Shown here: one piece after another, positions 28,301 to 37,105 of the stretch
How the letters are laid out: each line of letters starts with the position of its first letter
Position numbering within the stretch: the first letter of the stretch is position 1
NCBI GenBank assembly: GCA_030442035.1
Contig: JAUJEA010000004.1
Span: 124,001 to 188,000, forward strand
Reading direction: 5' to 3'
Source: Splendidivirga corallicola
Lineage (GTDB): Bacteria; Bacteroidota; Bacteroidia; Cytophagales; Cyclobacteriaceae
Length of the DNA: 64,000 bases
The notes under the pieces: generated by a model
Database searches by the model: none
What the model was told of the DNA's origin: nothing
The model's input: only the letters and a program-made list of their open reading frames with translations
Position numbers and translations under genes: made by a program

Positions 28301-28726
28301 ATGCTGGGAAAGTCATTGCATTATAAAGCAACTACCTTTACACATTATTGGATAGAAAACAAAGGGAATGACAAGTTCGAGTGGCATTCCCTACCACAGA
28401 GGAGTCAGATTTCGCCTATCAACAGCATTGTGCCTATTGATTATAACCTCGACGGATACCTAGACCTTGTAGTGATGGGGGGAATATATGACGCTGAGGT
28501 CGAAACCCCAAGAGCAGACGCCAGTGTAGGGCTTTTACTCAAAAATAATATGGGAAAAGGATTTGAGGAGGTAAATCCAATGGAAAGCGGTATTTTGATA
28601 AGAGGTAACATAAAAAATGCCTCCAAATTTAAAGGGAATGATGGGGAAATGTACATCCTTTTTGTGCGGAACAATGGTAAACCCCAACTAATACAATTAT
28701 TAAACATCAAAACTGCTATTGATTGA
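25364..28726 (+). CDS. Giant FG-GAP/ASPIC-UnbV repeat lipoprotein
   Basis: An 1120-residue protein with a lipoprotein signal (VFLGC, C22). The N-terminal half carries seven or more FG-GAP calcium-binding loops (DFNNDNLSDVYLTGN, DYDKDGDLDLFVAN, DLDNDGWKDLYITNG) and an ASPIC/UnbV domain (GIGAKVWLG, FQSGMEPILHFGLG). The C-terminal half has a second set (DANNDGLQDVFIGN, DIDNDGDLDLYVVSGG, DFDHDGDMDLFIGGR), then the motif RGRECSSQQIP with C949, and closes with VETPRADASVGLLL. The same layout is seen in the genes at 37106 and 40369. No catalytic motif is visible. I infer a surface-exposed glycan-binding or scaffold protein working with the cassette 2 SusCD and the fucosidase upstream. Confidence 0.85.
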   Translation: MQNVNVKNCLLALLCALVFLGCEQVEDTFQAGKPLFSVVDTSHSTITFSNTIQESDTLNYYNFPYIYMGGGVAIGDFNNDNLSDVYLTGNMVENKLYLNKGELIFEDVTEFAGVQGDKRWYTGVTLVDINSDGWLDIYLSVSGKNTDSKNQLFVNDKDGTFTERAAEYGIDDASASIQSTFFDYDKDGDLDLFVANYPLVPLTQGNRFYATMIKQNKPEFSGHMYRNEGNGSFKDVTSDSGLQNFGLTLGLVSMDFNDDGWQDLYLSNDFNVPDYFYLNNGDGTFTEILKRATSHTSMFGMGIDAADFNNDGLIDLVQADMTPEDYKRSKVNMASMSPKSFWQAIDFGFHYQYMQNSLQVNNGMENGGIPFMSEISRMAGIATTDWSWSVLFADLDNDGWKDLYITNGMKRDVNDNDLNQKTGATTFQAAFKRIDIDKYPSEPLENYVFQNKRDFTFKKVTTDWGLDYKGFSNGMAYGDLDNDGDLDLIINNIDKEISLYENLLDQRESHFLRIKLSGSVHNPMGIGAKVWLGSEEGKYMQVQELAVTRGFQSGMEPILHFGLGNNTSPKKLKIIWPDLKQQEMPVTHFNRVIELNYANAKHPDNTDAATGWQREAPAFFFNITDEVALPFEHIEDFYDDYIKEPLLPHKYSTLGPGLATGDANNDGLQDVFIGNAANAKGALLVQDDKGLFTRLPGPWESDSDQEDTGALFLDIDNDGDLDLYVVSGGHDPMEPGTYYQDRLYVKTTTGYEKTLKALPKMPVAGQAVAATDFDHDGDMDLFIGGRNVPGEYPQAPMSYLLENKGGKDHALVFQDVSDAIATGLGNIGMVTGALWTDLNSDGWEDLVVAGEWMPIVIFKNNKGVFEDVTEAWGFREKTGWWYSISTLDVDNDGDNDLVAGNLGHNYKYKASDEKPFEVFANDFDENGRTDIVLSVHKDGKLLPLRGRECSSQQIPAIANKFKTFRDFAAADLADIYGESMLGKSLHYKATTFTHYWIENKGNDKFEWHSLPQRSQISPINSIVPIDYNLDGYLDLVVMGGIYDAEVETPRADASVGLLLKNNMGKGFEEVNPMESGILIRGNIKNASKFKGNDGEMYILFVRNNGKPQLIQLLNIKTAID

Positions 28727-28753
28727 TTTGCTAAAACTAAAAATCAATTTTAT
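28722..28753 (+). terminator. Possible terminator overlapping the stop of the FG-GAP gene
   Basis: ATTGATTT at 28722-28729 pairs with AAATCAAT at 28741-28748 and is followed by TTTTATAT. The stop codon lies in the first arm. The stem is AT-rich and short. Confidence 0.4.
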
Positions 28754-29130
28754 ATAAAAAATACCTAAAAAGGAGACCAACTGATGGTAGAAATTAAATG
28801 TTGAAAATCAATTATGGACTTATGGAAATAGGAAAATAATTGGATGGAGATCATTTCGACGAATCTAACATTTTTAAAACCTGAAAACCTACTTGGGTCT
28901 AAGGCAATTGTTTTAAAAAATAATGGCAGGATATTTACCCGAAATAGCAACTTACCCTGTCAATAATATATTCACGCTTCTGGTCAGCAAAGGAAAGGGG
29001 ACCGTCCTCAGAGTTTTAATTTTACGTTTTAATTCCTAACTTGAACTTTTATAAATAGAAGGATTGGGCCATTTAGGGGGATTTCAAATACTATAGGCAC
29101 GCCATTGAGATTAAAGGACGCTACCTACAG
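28754..29130. other. Intergenic region upstream of the cassette 3 sigma gene
   Basis: About 375 bases that should contain the promoter for cassette 3. I found no open frame, RNA gene or clear repeat, and no exact TAnnTTTG element. Confidence 0.4.
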
Positions 29131-29703
29131 GTGAAGGAAAAAGATTTAATCAAACGAATAAGAAAAGGGAATGAAAAGGCATTTCGTAGCCTGTATGAGC
29201 TTTATTTCAATAAAGTTGCAAACTATGCTTTTAAACTGCTTCGTTCGGAAGAGGATGCCCGGGAGGTAGCACAAGATGTGTTTATCAAGCTTTGGAACAT
29301 GAAAGAGGAACTTGAAGCTGAAAAGCCGATATCAGGATTGATATTCAAAATAACAAAATTTACTTCTATCGATTTGATACGGAAGCAGCAGGCCAACATT
29401 AGAACCATTCACCTTTGGGAAACACCTCTATTGGGAGACTGCATGCCTGACAGCGATTTGAATGGCCGGGAATTGTATGCTGAATACCTCAAGATTCTTA
29501 GCAGATTACCGGAAAAGAGAAAACGGATTTTTCAGATGAGCAGGGATGAAAATCTTTCTCATAAAGAAATCGCTGCCAAGCTAAATATTTCCGTTAAGAC
29601 AGTAGAAGCCCAGATAAGGCTTGCTCTTCAGCAAATCCGCAAATATCTCAAGGATTATTCAAATACAATGATGCTGGCGTTAACCACCATTTTTTTTAGC
29701 TAG
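29131..29703 (+). CDS. FecI-like ECF sigma factor (cassette 3)
   Basis: A 190-residue ECF sigma factor starting at a GTG (MKEKDLIKRIRKGNEKAF, the usual N-terminus for the family). Region 2: FRSLYELYFNKVANYAFKLL and DAREVAQDVFIKLW. Region 4: LPEKRKRIFQMSRDENLS and the helix-turn-helix HKEIAAKLNISVKTVEAQI. It ends in a hydrophobic tail (MMLALTTIFFS). It is paired with the FecR 158 bases downstream. Confidence 0.93.
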   Translation: MKEKDLIKRIRKGNEKAFRSLYELYFNKVANYAFKLLRSEEDAREVAQDVFIKLWNMKEELEAEKPISGLIFKITKFTSIDLIRKQQANIRTIHLWETPLLGDCMPDSDLNGRELYAEYLKILSRLPEKRKRIFQMSRDENLSHKEIAAKLNISVKTVEAQIRLALQQIRKYLKDYSNTMMLALTTIFFS

Positions 29704-29861
29704 GTTACTGACTGCCTTACCGAATACCGCTGTTGGTATGAATTTAGGTATCATACATCTCACCAGGACTTCTGGTTTAATTTTTTTTTAAATCCCAGTA
29801 AGGGTTGACAAGTTTTTCTACGAATTAATCAGTAAACGCAGTAACTATTTCCCAGAAATCT

Positions 29862-30878
29862 ATGAAGCAGGAAGATCTTAGATTGTTTAAAAAGTATTTG
29901 GAGGGAAGCACCTCTCAGGAGGAAAATTTGATTATACGCAACATGATGTTTCAGTTTGAAGAGGATGAAGGGTTGAAACAATTGTTATTGGAGGAATGGC
30001 GGCAGACATCTTCAAAAAACGAATTGTCATTGGATATGGATGAAGCCTGGCAAGAGATCAAAAAAGTCATGTTAAACAACAACGACTTCAGGCTACCTAC
30101 CAGACCAACTAAAACAATTCGGTGGCCGGGAATGGCTGTTGCTGCTTCGGTGGTTTTAGCCGTGGCTATAGGGACCTTGTTTTTTCCGCAATGGTTTGAT
30201 AACGATACAAAGGAGCGTATACCAGTCGAGGCAGTTTATATACAAAAGCAAACAGGGAAGGGTGAAAAACTAAATATTTCATTGCCGGATGGAAGTTTTA
30301 TCAAACTGAATTCTTCCACTCGCCTCAGCATCCCGTCAAATTATCATTCAAATGATGAAAGGGAGGTTTATTTAGAGGGGGAGGCATTTTTTGAAATTGC
30401 TAAATTTGAAAAGAAACCGTTCAAGGTGATCACTGGAGAAGTTACCACAACAGTGCTTGGTACTTCTTTTAATGTAAAAGCGCCTTCCAATGATAAAAAG
30501 GTAAGTGTGGCCCTTGTGGAGGGGAAGGTAAAAGTGGCTAATGCAAACGGTGAGATAATTCTCGATACCAACGAAATGACCACAGTTCAATCTTCAACAG
30601 ATAATCTTTCAAAAAGCTCATTTGACGTAGAGGAGGTTACCGGATGGAGGAATAACTTGTTGATTTTTAATGAAGTCCCTTTTTATGAAATCATTGAAAA
30701 ACTCGAACAATGGTATGGGGTGGAGATTGAGATCAAGGGTGATCCTGTTGCTGACAAGAAGTATAGCGGAAGGTTTGAGAATAAATCACTTGCTTTAGTC
30801 CTTGAAGGCCTCGGGTTCTCCTCAGCATTTGATTATGAAATTAAAGACAAATCCGTATTTCTAAACTTTAAAAAATGA
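29862..30878 (+). CDS. FecR-family anti-sigma factor with DUF4974 domain (cassette 3)
   Basis: A 338-residue inner-membrane protein: cytoplasmic sigma-binding part (1-89), membrane helix about 90-112 (GMAVAASVVLAVAIGTLFF), FecR domain (LPDGSFIKLNSSTRLSIP, GEAFFEI, LGTSFNVKA, VALVEGKVKVAN) and a C-terminal STN-like domain (LEQWYGVEIEIKG, YSGRFENKSLALVLEGLGF). It should hold the cassette 3 sigma factor inactive until the SusC STN domain signals. Confidence 0.92.
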   Translation: MKQEDLRLFKKYLEGSTSQEENLIIRNMMFQFEEDEGLKQLLLEEWRQTSSKNELSLDMDEAWQEIKKVMLNNNDFRLPTRPTKTIRWPGMAVAASVVLAVAIGTLFFPQWFDNDTKERIPVEAVYIQKQTGKGEKLNISLPDGSFIKLNSSTRLSIPSNYHSNDEREVYLEGEAFFEIAKFEKKPFKVITGEVTTTVLGTSFNVKAPSNDKKVSVALVEGKVKVANANGEIILDTNEMTTVQSSTDNLSKSSFDVEEVTGWRNNLLIFNEVPFYEIIEKLEQWYGVEIEIKGDPVADKKYSGRFENKSLALVLEGLGFSSAFDYEIKDKSVFLNFKK

Positions 30879-30927
30879 AACCTATGAAACATTTCGACTC
30901 GAGTTAAACCGCTTGATTTGACATTTG

Positions 30928-31001
30928 CGGAATATGTTCCGTGCTTAAAATAAAGAAGTACCCTTATCAAAGTCTTGGCAAAGTGGCAATGACAAGGGTA
31001 C
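30928..31001 (+). promoter_or_regulatory. Leader hairpins upstream of susC (cassette 3)
   Basis: A short stem (CGGAA/TTCCG, 30928-30941) is followed by GTACCCTTATC at 30958-30968 pairing with GACAAGGGTAC at 30991-31001 (10 of 11). They lie upstream of the preferred receptor start at 31031, in the same place as hairpins of the other cassettes. Confidence 0.45.
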
Positions 31002-31030
31002 CACATGTTAAATTTAACTTATGTAAAGAT

Positions 31031-34000
31031 ATGAATTCAAATTTTACAAGACAATTAATTGTGATGTCGAGGACGGTTTTTAATGTTATCCTAGTCAATT
31101 GCTGTCTGGCTGGTACATTGGTGGCCAGTGACTCGAATGGCCAGACGAAAAGCATTGAGGAGATCTTCATTTCTTTGAAAGCAAAAGAAAGAGCACTGGA
31201 GGAAGTGCTTGGCCGTATCGAAGCAAAGACCACCTTTCATTTTTCTTATTATATCGATGATTTGAAAGGAAAAAAGATCACGGTAAACGCCCAAAACCAA
31301 TCATTAGCCAATGTACTGAGGACCATTGCCAGACAGACTAAACTTGGTTTTAAAAGAATTGATCAAAATATCCATGTAATCCTTAAAGGAGAAAATACCA
31401 AGCTTGTTGAGGAATTTAAGACACAACAATTGGATAAGCTCATCACCGGAAAAGTGACTTCGGAAAATGGAGATGGATTACCGGGAGTGAACATTTTTGT
31501 AAAAGGAACAACTTTTGGAGTAATAACTGACGTGGAAGGTAAGTATAAAATTAATGTTCCTGATGATGCCGAAATATTGGTATTTTCCTACGTAGGATAT
31601 TTAGCTGAGGAGGTGGAAATTAATGACCAGTCAATCATTAATGTTACACTCGCACCTAATCTCACTACACTGTCAGAAGTTGTGGTGGTTGGTTTTCAAA
31701 CACTAAAAAAGGAAAACGTAGCTGGATCTGTCTCACAGGTCAAATCAAAAGATATAAATATTGCTACAGTGCCTACAGTTTCAAGCGCCTTGGTTGGGAA
31801 AATAGCCGGAGTAACACAAAGGCAGTCAGATGGCCGGCCTGGTGCAAGTGCCAGTTTAAGAATTAGAAATTTTACAGGAGATCCTCTCTTTATTATTGAT
31901 GGTGTGCAAAAGGATCAGGGACAATTCAATAACCTGGATGTGAATGATATTGAAAGTATTTCAGTCCTAAAAGATGCGGAAGCAGCTGTTTATGGGATAC
32001 GGGGTGCTAATGGAGTTGTTATTGTAACCACAAAATCAGGTAAAGATGTTGATGGTGTACAATTCAACGCACGCTACTACACTGGTAAACAAGAATGGAC
32101 AAAATTTCCCCAATTTGCCGATGCTCCTAATTATGTACAGGCATTGGTAGAGGATGAAATGAATAGGACCGGGACTACCACCTGGGATAAGGAAGAATTT
32201 GATAAATGGCAAGCAGGAACAGAAAAGGGATATCAAAGCTTTGATTGGAGTACTTTTATTGATCCCGCGCCTATCAATTATTATCATATTGACGCCCAGG
32301 GAGGATCTGATAAAATTAACTTTTACACTGGCTTAAGTTTTATTGACCAGGAAGGTACACTCGCCGATTTTGAATTTGAAAGGGTCAATCTTCAGTTTAA
32401 TACGGATGCGAAATTAACTGAAAATTTGACCATCTCAACCAGAGTTAATGCCAGACAGGAAAGTCGTTTAAATCCCGGATTACCATGGGGCGACGATTTG
32501 ATATATCCTTTATGGGCATTGTCCAGAAATGTTCCTACACAAAGGCCATATGCCAATGATAATCCTAATTTCTTAGCAGATAACGGAAGCAGGACCTTTC
32601 TGAATTTTGCTTACTTAACCTATGACAAATCAGGTATTCATACTAACATCTGGAAGGTGTTCCAGGGAAATTCCAGCCTGGAATACAAATTTCCTGAAAC
32701 TTCAGCCCTGAGAGGATTAAAAGCAAAAGTTACCGGTGGTTATTACAATGCTTCAAATGCTCAAAATTCACATGAATATACGTTTGATACATTTACTTAC
32801 AGAGAGTCTACGGATACTTATGAGAGAACCGGGGGAAATGATAATGACTGGAGAGATGAAAGAACCAATTTCATCAATGAAACCACCTTACAAACGCAAT
32901 TATCTTATGATAATATTTTTGGGGATCATGAAGTAGCTGCCGTTCTGGCTGCAGAATCTTATGAAAGAACCCATGAAACAAGATGGTTGGTCATCGACCC
33001 GCCCAGTAACTTTTTGTTTCTCTATCCTCAAAATACAGAATTTAGATTATCTGACCATAATATAACTGAAACAGCTACGCTGGGGTATTCAGGTAGATTA
33101 AATTATAGTTATAAAGGCAAGTATATTGCGCAGTTTGTTGGAAGAAGGGACGGAAGTTTTCGGTTCCCCAAGAAAGATAGATGGGGTTTCTTCCCCAGCT
33201 ATTCTTTAGCGTATCGAATCTCTGAAGAGGATTTCTTTAAAAATTCGCCGGTTAAGAATATTGTGTCGGATTTGAAAATAAGGATTTCTTCCGGGAAATT
33301 GGGTAGTGACGCACTGGGTGGCTATGCTAACTTTGCATATCTTCCTGGCTATACATTTGGACAAAATGGTTCATTTATTGGAACCTTTAGGCAAAGGGAA
33401 CTCCCCTTTACCGTAATAAGGGATAGAGGTATACCGGTAACTACGATCTCATGGATTGTGGCAACTACTCAAAACGTTGGTATTGATTTTGGTCTCTTTG
33501 ATAACCAGCTAACAGGTACATTTGATGTTTTCAGAAGGAAGCAAGAAGGGCTTACAGCAAGAAGAAACGATGTTGTAATACCTAATGAGGTGGGAATTAA
33601 TGTTCCCCTTGAAAACCTGGAATCCGATCAGACTTCCGGTTTTGACATGAGCCTGAATTACACTACTTCCATAAATGATTTGCAGCTTAGTCTTGGTGGT
33701 GTTTTGACTTACGGGCGTACTAAAGTTACCGATAGATACAATCCTAGATTTGGTAATTCCTGGGAGCAATATAGAAACGGTGATGAGGGAAGATGGAGAG
33801 ATCGCTTTTGGGTCTATGAAGCCATAGGACAATTCCAGACTCAGGAGGAAATTGATAACCATCCAATCGAACTTGATGGTAATGGAAACCAAAGTATTTT
33901 ACCGGGCGATATTATTTTCAAGGACCTCAATGGAGATAATAGAATCGATGAATTTGATCGCAGACCTTTAGGATATGGTGGAGGTAATCCCAATTTTTCT

Positions 34001-34510
34001 TATGGTTTAACCACACAGGCACTGTGGAAGGGATTTGATTTGGTAATGGTATTTCAAGGAGCCGGCCAATATTCAACTTATTTAAACCGTGATCATGGTG
34101 TTCCCCTGGTTTCTAGTTTTGGGTTCGGAAATGGAAATATTGCCGAACACCTGTTGGATAGATGGCACAGAGAAGATCCATTTAACCCTGATAGTGATTG
34201 GATACCTGGTAAATATCCCGCAACAAGAGTAAATGGACATGGATCAAACAACCGACGTTCCACATTCTGGATGACAAAAGCCAGGTATTTGAGATTAAGA
34301 AATATTGAGATAGGTTATTCACTGCCTCAGTCTGTGATTGAAAGAGTAGGGATAAGAAGGGCAAGAATATTTGCCAATGGCACTAACATTTTTACAATTA
34401 CTAATGTGGAAGTTCGTGATCCGGAAGTAACCGAAGGTGGTGTTTCGGGTGCTGGTCAAACTTATCCTCAAACGAAAAGTGTGAATATTGGGATTGATTT
34501 GTCATTCTAA
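31031..34510 (+). CDS. SusC/RagA-family TonB-dependent receptor with STN domain (cassette 3)
   Basis: The frame is open from 30941, but the ATG at 31031 is preferred: it is preceded by a leader resembling that of the cassette 2 receptor (TACAAAGATATG against GTAAAGATATG), and the 30 extra residues look untranslated. This gives 1159 residues: signal peptide (ending near SNGQTK), STN domain, CarboxypepD_reg-like domain (TGKVTSENGDGLPGVNIFVKG), plug and barrel ending GIDLSF. The usual SusC signature GYGTQKK is altered to GFQTLKK at 221-227, and the plug is shorter around LFIIDGVQKDQGQFNN. These differences mark a separate lineage from the other three receptors. Partners are the SusD 15 bases downstream and a DUF3823 lipoprotein. 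Confidence 0.93.
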   Translation: MNSNFTRQLIVMSRTVFNVILVNCCLAGTLVASDSNGQTKSIEEIFISLKAKERALEEVLGRIEAKTTFHFSYYIDDLKGKKITVNAQNQSLANVLRTIARQTKLGFKRIDQNIHVILKGENTKLVEEFKTQQLDKLITGKVTSENGDGLPGVNIFVKGTTFGVITDVEGKYKINVPDDAEILVFSYVGYLAEEVEINDQSIINVTLAPNLTTLSEVVVVGFQTLKKENVAGSVSQVKSKDINIATVPTVSSALVGKIAGVTQRQSDGRPGASASLRIRNFTGDPLFIIDGVQKDQGQFNNLDVNDIESISVLKDAEAAVYGIRGANGVVIVTTKSGKDVDGVQFNARYYTGKQEWTKFPQFADAPNYVQALVEDEMNRTGTTTWDKEEFDKWQAGTEKGYQSFDWSTFIDPAPINYYHIDAQGGSDKINFYTGLSFIDQEGTLADFEFERVNLQFNTDAKLTENLTISTRVNARQESRLNPGLPWGDDLIYPLWALSRNVPTQRPYANDNPNFLADNGSRTFLNFAYLTYDKSGIHTNIWKVFQGNSSLEYKFPETSALRGLKAKVTGGYYNASNAQNSHEYTFDTFTYRESTDTYERTGGNDNDWRDERTNFINETTLQTQLSYDNIFGDHEVAAVLAAESYERTHETRWLVIDPPSNFLFLYPQNTEFRLSDHNITETATLGYSGRLNYSYKGKYIAQFVGRRDGSFRFPKKDRWGFFPSYSLAYRISEEDFFKNSPVKNIVSDLKIRISSGKLGSDALGGYANFAYLPGYTFGQNGSFIGTFRQRELPFTVIRDRGIPVTTISWIVATTQNVGIDFGLFDNQLTGTFDVFRRKQEGLTARRNDVVIPNEVGINVPLENLESDQTSGFDMSLNYTTSINDLQLSLGGVLTYGRTKVTDRYNPRFGNSWEQYRNGDEGRWRDRFWVYEAIGQFQTQEEIDNHPIELDGNGNQSILPGDIIFKDLNGDNRIDEFDRRPLGYGGGNPNFSYGLTTQALWKGFDLVMVFQGAGQYSTYLNRDHGVPLVSSFGFGNGNIAEHLLDRWHREDPFNPDSDWIPGKYPATRVNGHGSNNRRSTFWMTKARYLRLRNIEIGYSLPQSVIERVGIRRARIFANGTNIFTITNVEVRDPEVTEGGVSGAGQTYPQTKSVNIGIDLSF

Positions 34511-34525
34511 ACTAGCAATTGAATT

Positions 34526-36322
34526 ATGAAAAAATTAATAATCATATTAATAACAATCATTTCGGGGCATGTTTTTATTGGATGTTCTGATGATTTTTTG
34601 GATAAGCAACCTCAAAATATCTTAAGCCTGGAAACTGTTTGGGCCAATGAGGACCTTGTAATCTCTTTGTTAGGTGATTTATACAATAGAGTGCCGAAAG
34701 GTGCATTTAGTCAAAATGACATGCAATTGACCAATGAAGCCATATGGAGTGGTGGAGGAAATGGATTAAATGGTGGAGGTGATTTTGGTACAGGTTTATA
34801 TCAATATTGGGATTATAGTTTAATCCGTGAAATAAATCTATTCATAGAAAATGCAGCAAATTCAACGTTAGACGAAAGTGTTTTAACCGGGTTAGTTGCT
34901 GAGGCCAGATTTATCAGGGCTTCAGTTTACTTTGAAATGGTGAAGCGTATGGGAGGTGTTCCCATCATAACGCAAACATTTTCATACGAAGGAAGCTCAG
35001 AAGAAGATTTACAATTTCCAAGAAATACCGAAGCAGAAGTTTATGATTTCATTGCCTCCGAAATAGATGCTATCAAAGATGATTTAGCAGACTCCGGGGC
35101 GGAAATAAGAAGAGCAAGCAGATGGGCTGCTCTCGCTTTGAAATCAAGAGCCATGTTATTTGCCGGTTCTATTGCTAAATATAACAATACGCTACCTTCC
35201 CCTATCAATTTGCCTGGTGAAGAAGTCGGCATATCTGCTGGTCGAGCCGATGGCTATTTTCAAGCTTCTTTAGAGGCATCTAATGAGATCATCAATTCAG
35301 GTAATTTCTCTTTACACAATGATTACTATGACTTATTTTCAACATCCAATAAGGGCCTGGTATCGGAGACTATCTTTGTGGATGATTTTAGAAATCCTGT
35401 AAAAAGAAGTTGGTTTACTTATTGGAATACAGCACCTACAAATAGAGAAGATGACAATGGAGGTAATTTATCACCCGTATTGGAAGTAGTTGAGGCTTAC
35501 GATTATCTTGACGGAACCTCAGGGGAATTAAAAATGGAAGATGGATTGGGTAATCCTATCTACTATGACAACCCGGAAGATATATTTGCTAATAAAGATT
35601 TAAGGCTGAATTCAACCATTGTATTACCTAATACTCAATTCAGAGGTGCTAAAGTGGAAATTCAAGCCGGCATTATCCAATGGAATGGAGCTTCCTATGA
35701 TACCCTGATCACAGCAAATTTAGGTGACAGAGATGCAGATAACAATATTATTACAGGGCAAGATGGTCCTTCAGATGAGGCTGGTGTAACTAATTCAGGT
35801 TTTTATATTAAAAAGTTTGTGACCGAAGCACCGGGGGCGGGATCACGTACCGTATTGGCAGACAATTGGTGGATCGTTTACCGTTATGGCGAAATCTTAT
35901 TGAACGCTGCTGAAGCATCCTTTGAACTGGGTCAAAGCGGTCCTGCTTTAACCCATGTCAATGCTGTAAGAGAAAGAGCAGGCTTTGGGGCAAATAGCCT
36001 CGGTTCGATAAACATTGATGCAATCAGAAAAGAAAGAAGAGTCGAACTTGCCTATGAGGGACATCTTTATTGGGACCTTAAAAGATGGAGAACTGCGCAC
36101 TTAGAGTTTAATGGGGTTAAAAGACCGACCGGCGCATATCCTTATTTGGTATTGCATGAAGGTGAGACTTTTCACAAGAAGTATGTTTACGTGAAAAAGC
36201 CATTATCGAGGTTAGGAACAAACCCTGCCAGAAACTTCAGGGCGGATGTAAACTATTACTCAGAGATCCCGGGAAGTGCTCTTGCCAATAATCCTAAATT
36301 GGTTAAGAATCCAAATCATTAA
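34526..36322 (+). CDS. SusD/RagB-family glycan-binding lipoprotein (cassette 3)
   Basis: A 598-residue lipoprotein (lipobox FIGC, C20), the longest SusD in the window. Family features include DDFLDKQPQNILSLETVWAN, EARFIRASVYFEMVKRMGGVPIIT, YRYGEILLNAAEASFELG and RKERRVELAYEGHLYWDLKRWR. The extra length lies in the C-terminal half (around ANLGDRDADNNIITGQDGPS). It pairs with the SusC directly upstream. Confidence 0.94.
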   Translation: MKKLIIILITIISGHVFIGCSDDFLDKQPQNILSLETVWANEDLVISLLGDLYNRVPKGAFSQNDMQLTNEAIWSGGGNGLNGGGDFGTGLYQYWDYSLIREINLFIENAANSTLDESVLTGLVAEARFIRASVYFEMVKRMGGVPIITQTFSYEGSSEEDLQFPRNTEAEVYDFIASEIDAIKDDLADSGAEIRRASRWAALALKSRAMLFAGSIAKYNNTLPSPINLPGEEVGISAGRADGYFQASLEASNEIINSGNFSLHNDYYDLFSTSNKGLVSETIFVDDFRNPVKRSWFTYWNTAPTNREDDNGGNLSPVLEVVEAYDYLDGTSGELKMEDGLGNPIYYDNPEDIFANKDLRLNSTIVLPNTQFRGAKVEIQAGIIQWNGASYDTLITANLGDRDADNNIITGQDGPSDEAGVTNSGFYIKKFVTEAPGAGSRTVLADNWWIVYRYGEILLNAAEASFELGQSGPALTHVNAVRERAGFGANSLGSINIDAIRKERRVELAYEGHLYWDLKRWRTAHLEFNGVKRPTGAYPYLVLHEGETFHKKYVYVKKPLSRLGTNPARNFRADVNYYSEIPGSALANNPKLVKNPNH

Positions 36323-36345
36323 TTAACGACTTTAAAATTATAATC

Positions 36346-37032
36346 ATGAGAAAGATTGTATTGATAATATTCTCCTTTGCACTTACTTGTTTCTTAGGAA
36401 TGAGCTGTAGTGAAATTGACAATGCTGATCCTCCATCTTCATTAGTTGAAGGCACTATAAGATATAACAATGAACCTGTTGCCGTTGAACAATCTCAAAT
36501 ATGGTTTAACTTGATTCAGGCCGGGTTTGATTTCGAGAGTGATTTGCCAATGGCTGTTGATCAGGATGGAAATTTCAGTGCTTTGCTTTTCAATGGTGAC
36601 TATCGGGTGGAAATATCGGGATCAGCTCCCTACACATTTCAAGGAGGTGCCGAAAGTGTGGATTTGAAGGTGGCTGGCAGCCAAACATTTGATATTGCTG
36701 TAGTACCATTCTTTTTTATTCCTGAAAACTCTGTTCAATATAGTATTTCCGGTAATAATCTTACCGCCACCTTTACAGTGGAGCAGCCAGATGCTACTAA
36801 GACTTTGGATCAAGTTGCTGTTTTTGTTGGAGATACAAGAATTGTGGACGGATCAATCAACACAGATGTAGTGGTTGAATCTGTTCCGGCCGGAGATCTT
36901 ACAGGACTAACCAATATCGAAGTGACAGTAGACATTTCGAGCTTTGATAAAAACTATGTATTCGTCAGGGCTGGCGCTCAGGCAGCGGGAGCTCCTTGGA
37001 ATTATAGTTTAACGAAGAAGATGGATAAGTAA
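36346..37032 (+). CDS. DUF3823 surface lipoprotein
   Basis: A 228-residue lipoprotein (GMSC lipobox, C21) made of two beta-sandwich-like halves. The first (about 28-115: PPSSLVEGTIRYNNEPV, IWFNLIQAGFDF, FSALLFNGDYRVEI) and second (about 120-228, IPENSVQYSISGNNLTATF) match the DUF3823 architecture, which is found almost only directly behind SusD genes. It starts 23 bases after SusD. The likely role is a surface glycan-binding accessory, in the position that SusE/SusF-type proteins hold elsewhere; the exact ligand is unknown. Confidence 0.8.
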   Translation: MRKIVLIIFSFALTCFLGMSCSEIDNADPPSSLVEGTIRYNNEPVAVEQSQIWFNLIQAGFDFESDLPMAVDQDGNFSALLFNGDYRVEISGSAPYTFQGGAESVDLKVAGSQTFDIAVVPFFFIPENSVQYSISGNNLTATFTVEQPDATKTLDQVAVFVGDTRIVDGSINTDVVVESVPAGDLTGLTNIEVTVDISSFDKNYVFVRAGAQAAGAPWNYSLTKKMDK

Positions 37033-37053
37033 AATAGATTTGTTGTAGTTACA

Positions 37054-37090
37054 GGGAAGGGTAATTTACCATTGCTCTTCCCCTTTTATT
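37054..37090 (+). terminator. Terminator-like hairpin after DUF3823 gene
   Basis: GGGAAG at 37054-37059 pairs with CTTCCC at 37077-37082, with a small inner stem (GGTAA/TTACC), followed by CTTTTATT. It separates the SusCD unit from the giant FG-GAP genes. Confidence 0.5.
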
Positions 37091-37105
37091 TAAAAGCATT
37101 TCCCG

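Noticed and set aside
25364-28726. Naming ASPIC/UnbV proteins as RNA-binding proteins, a label sometimes attached to this family.
   Set aside because: The proteins are exported, carry calcium-type FG-GAP loops and show no RNA-binding motif.
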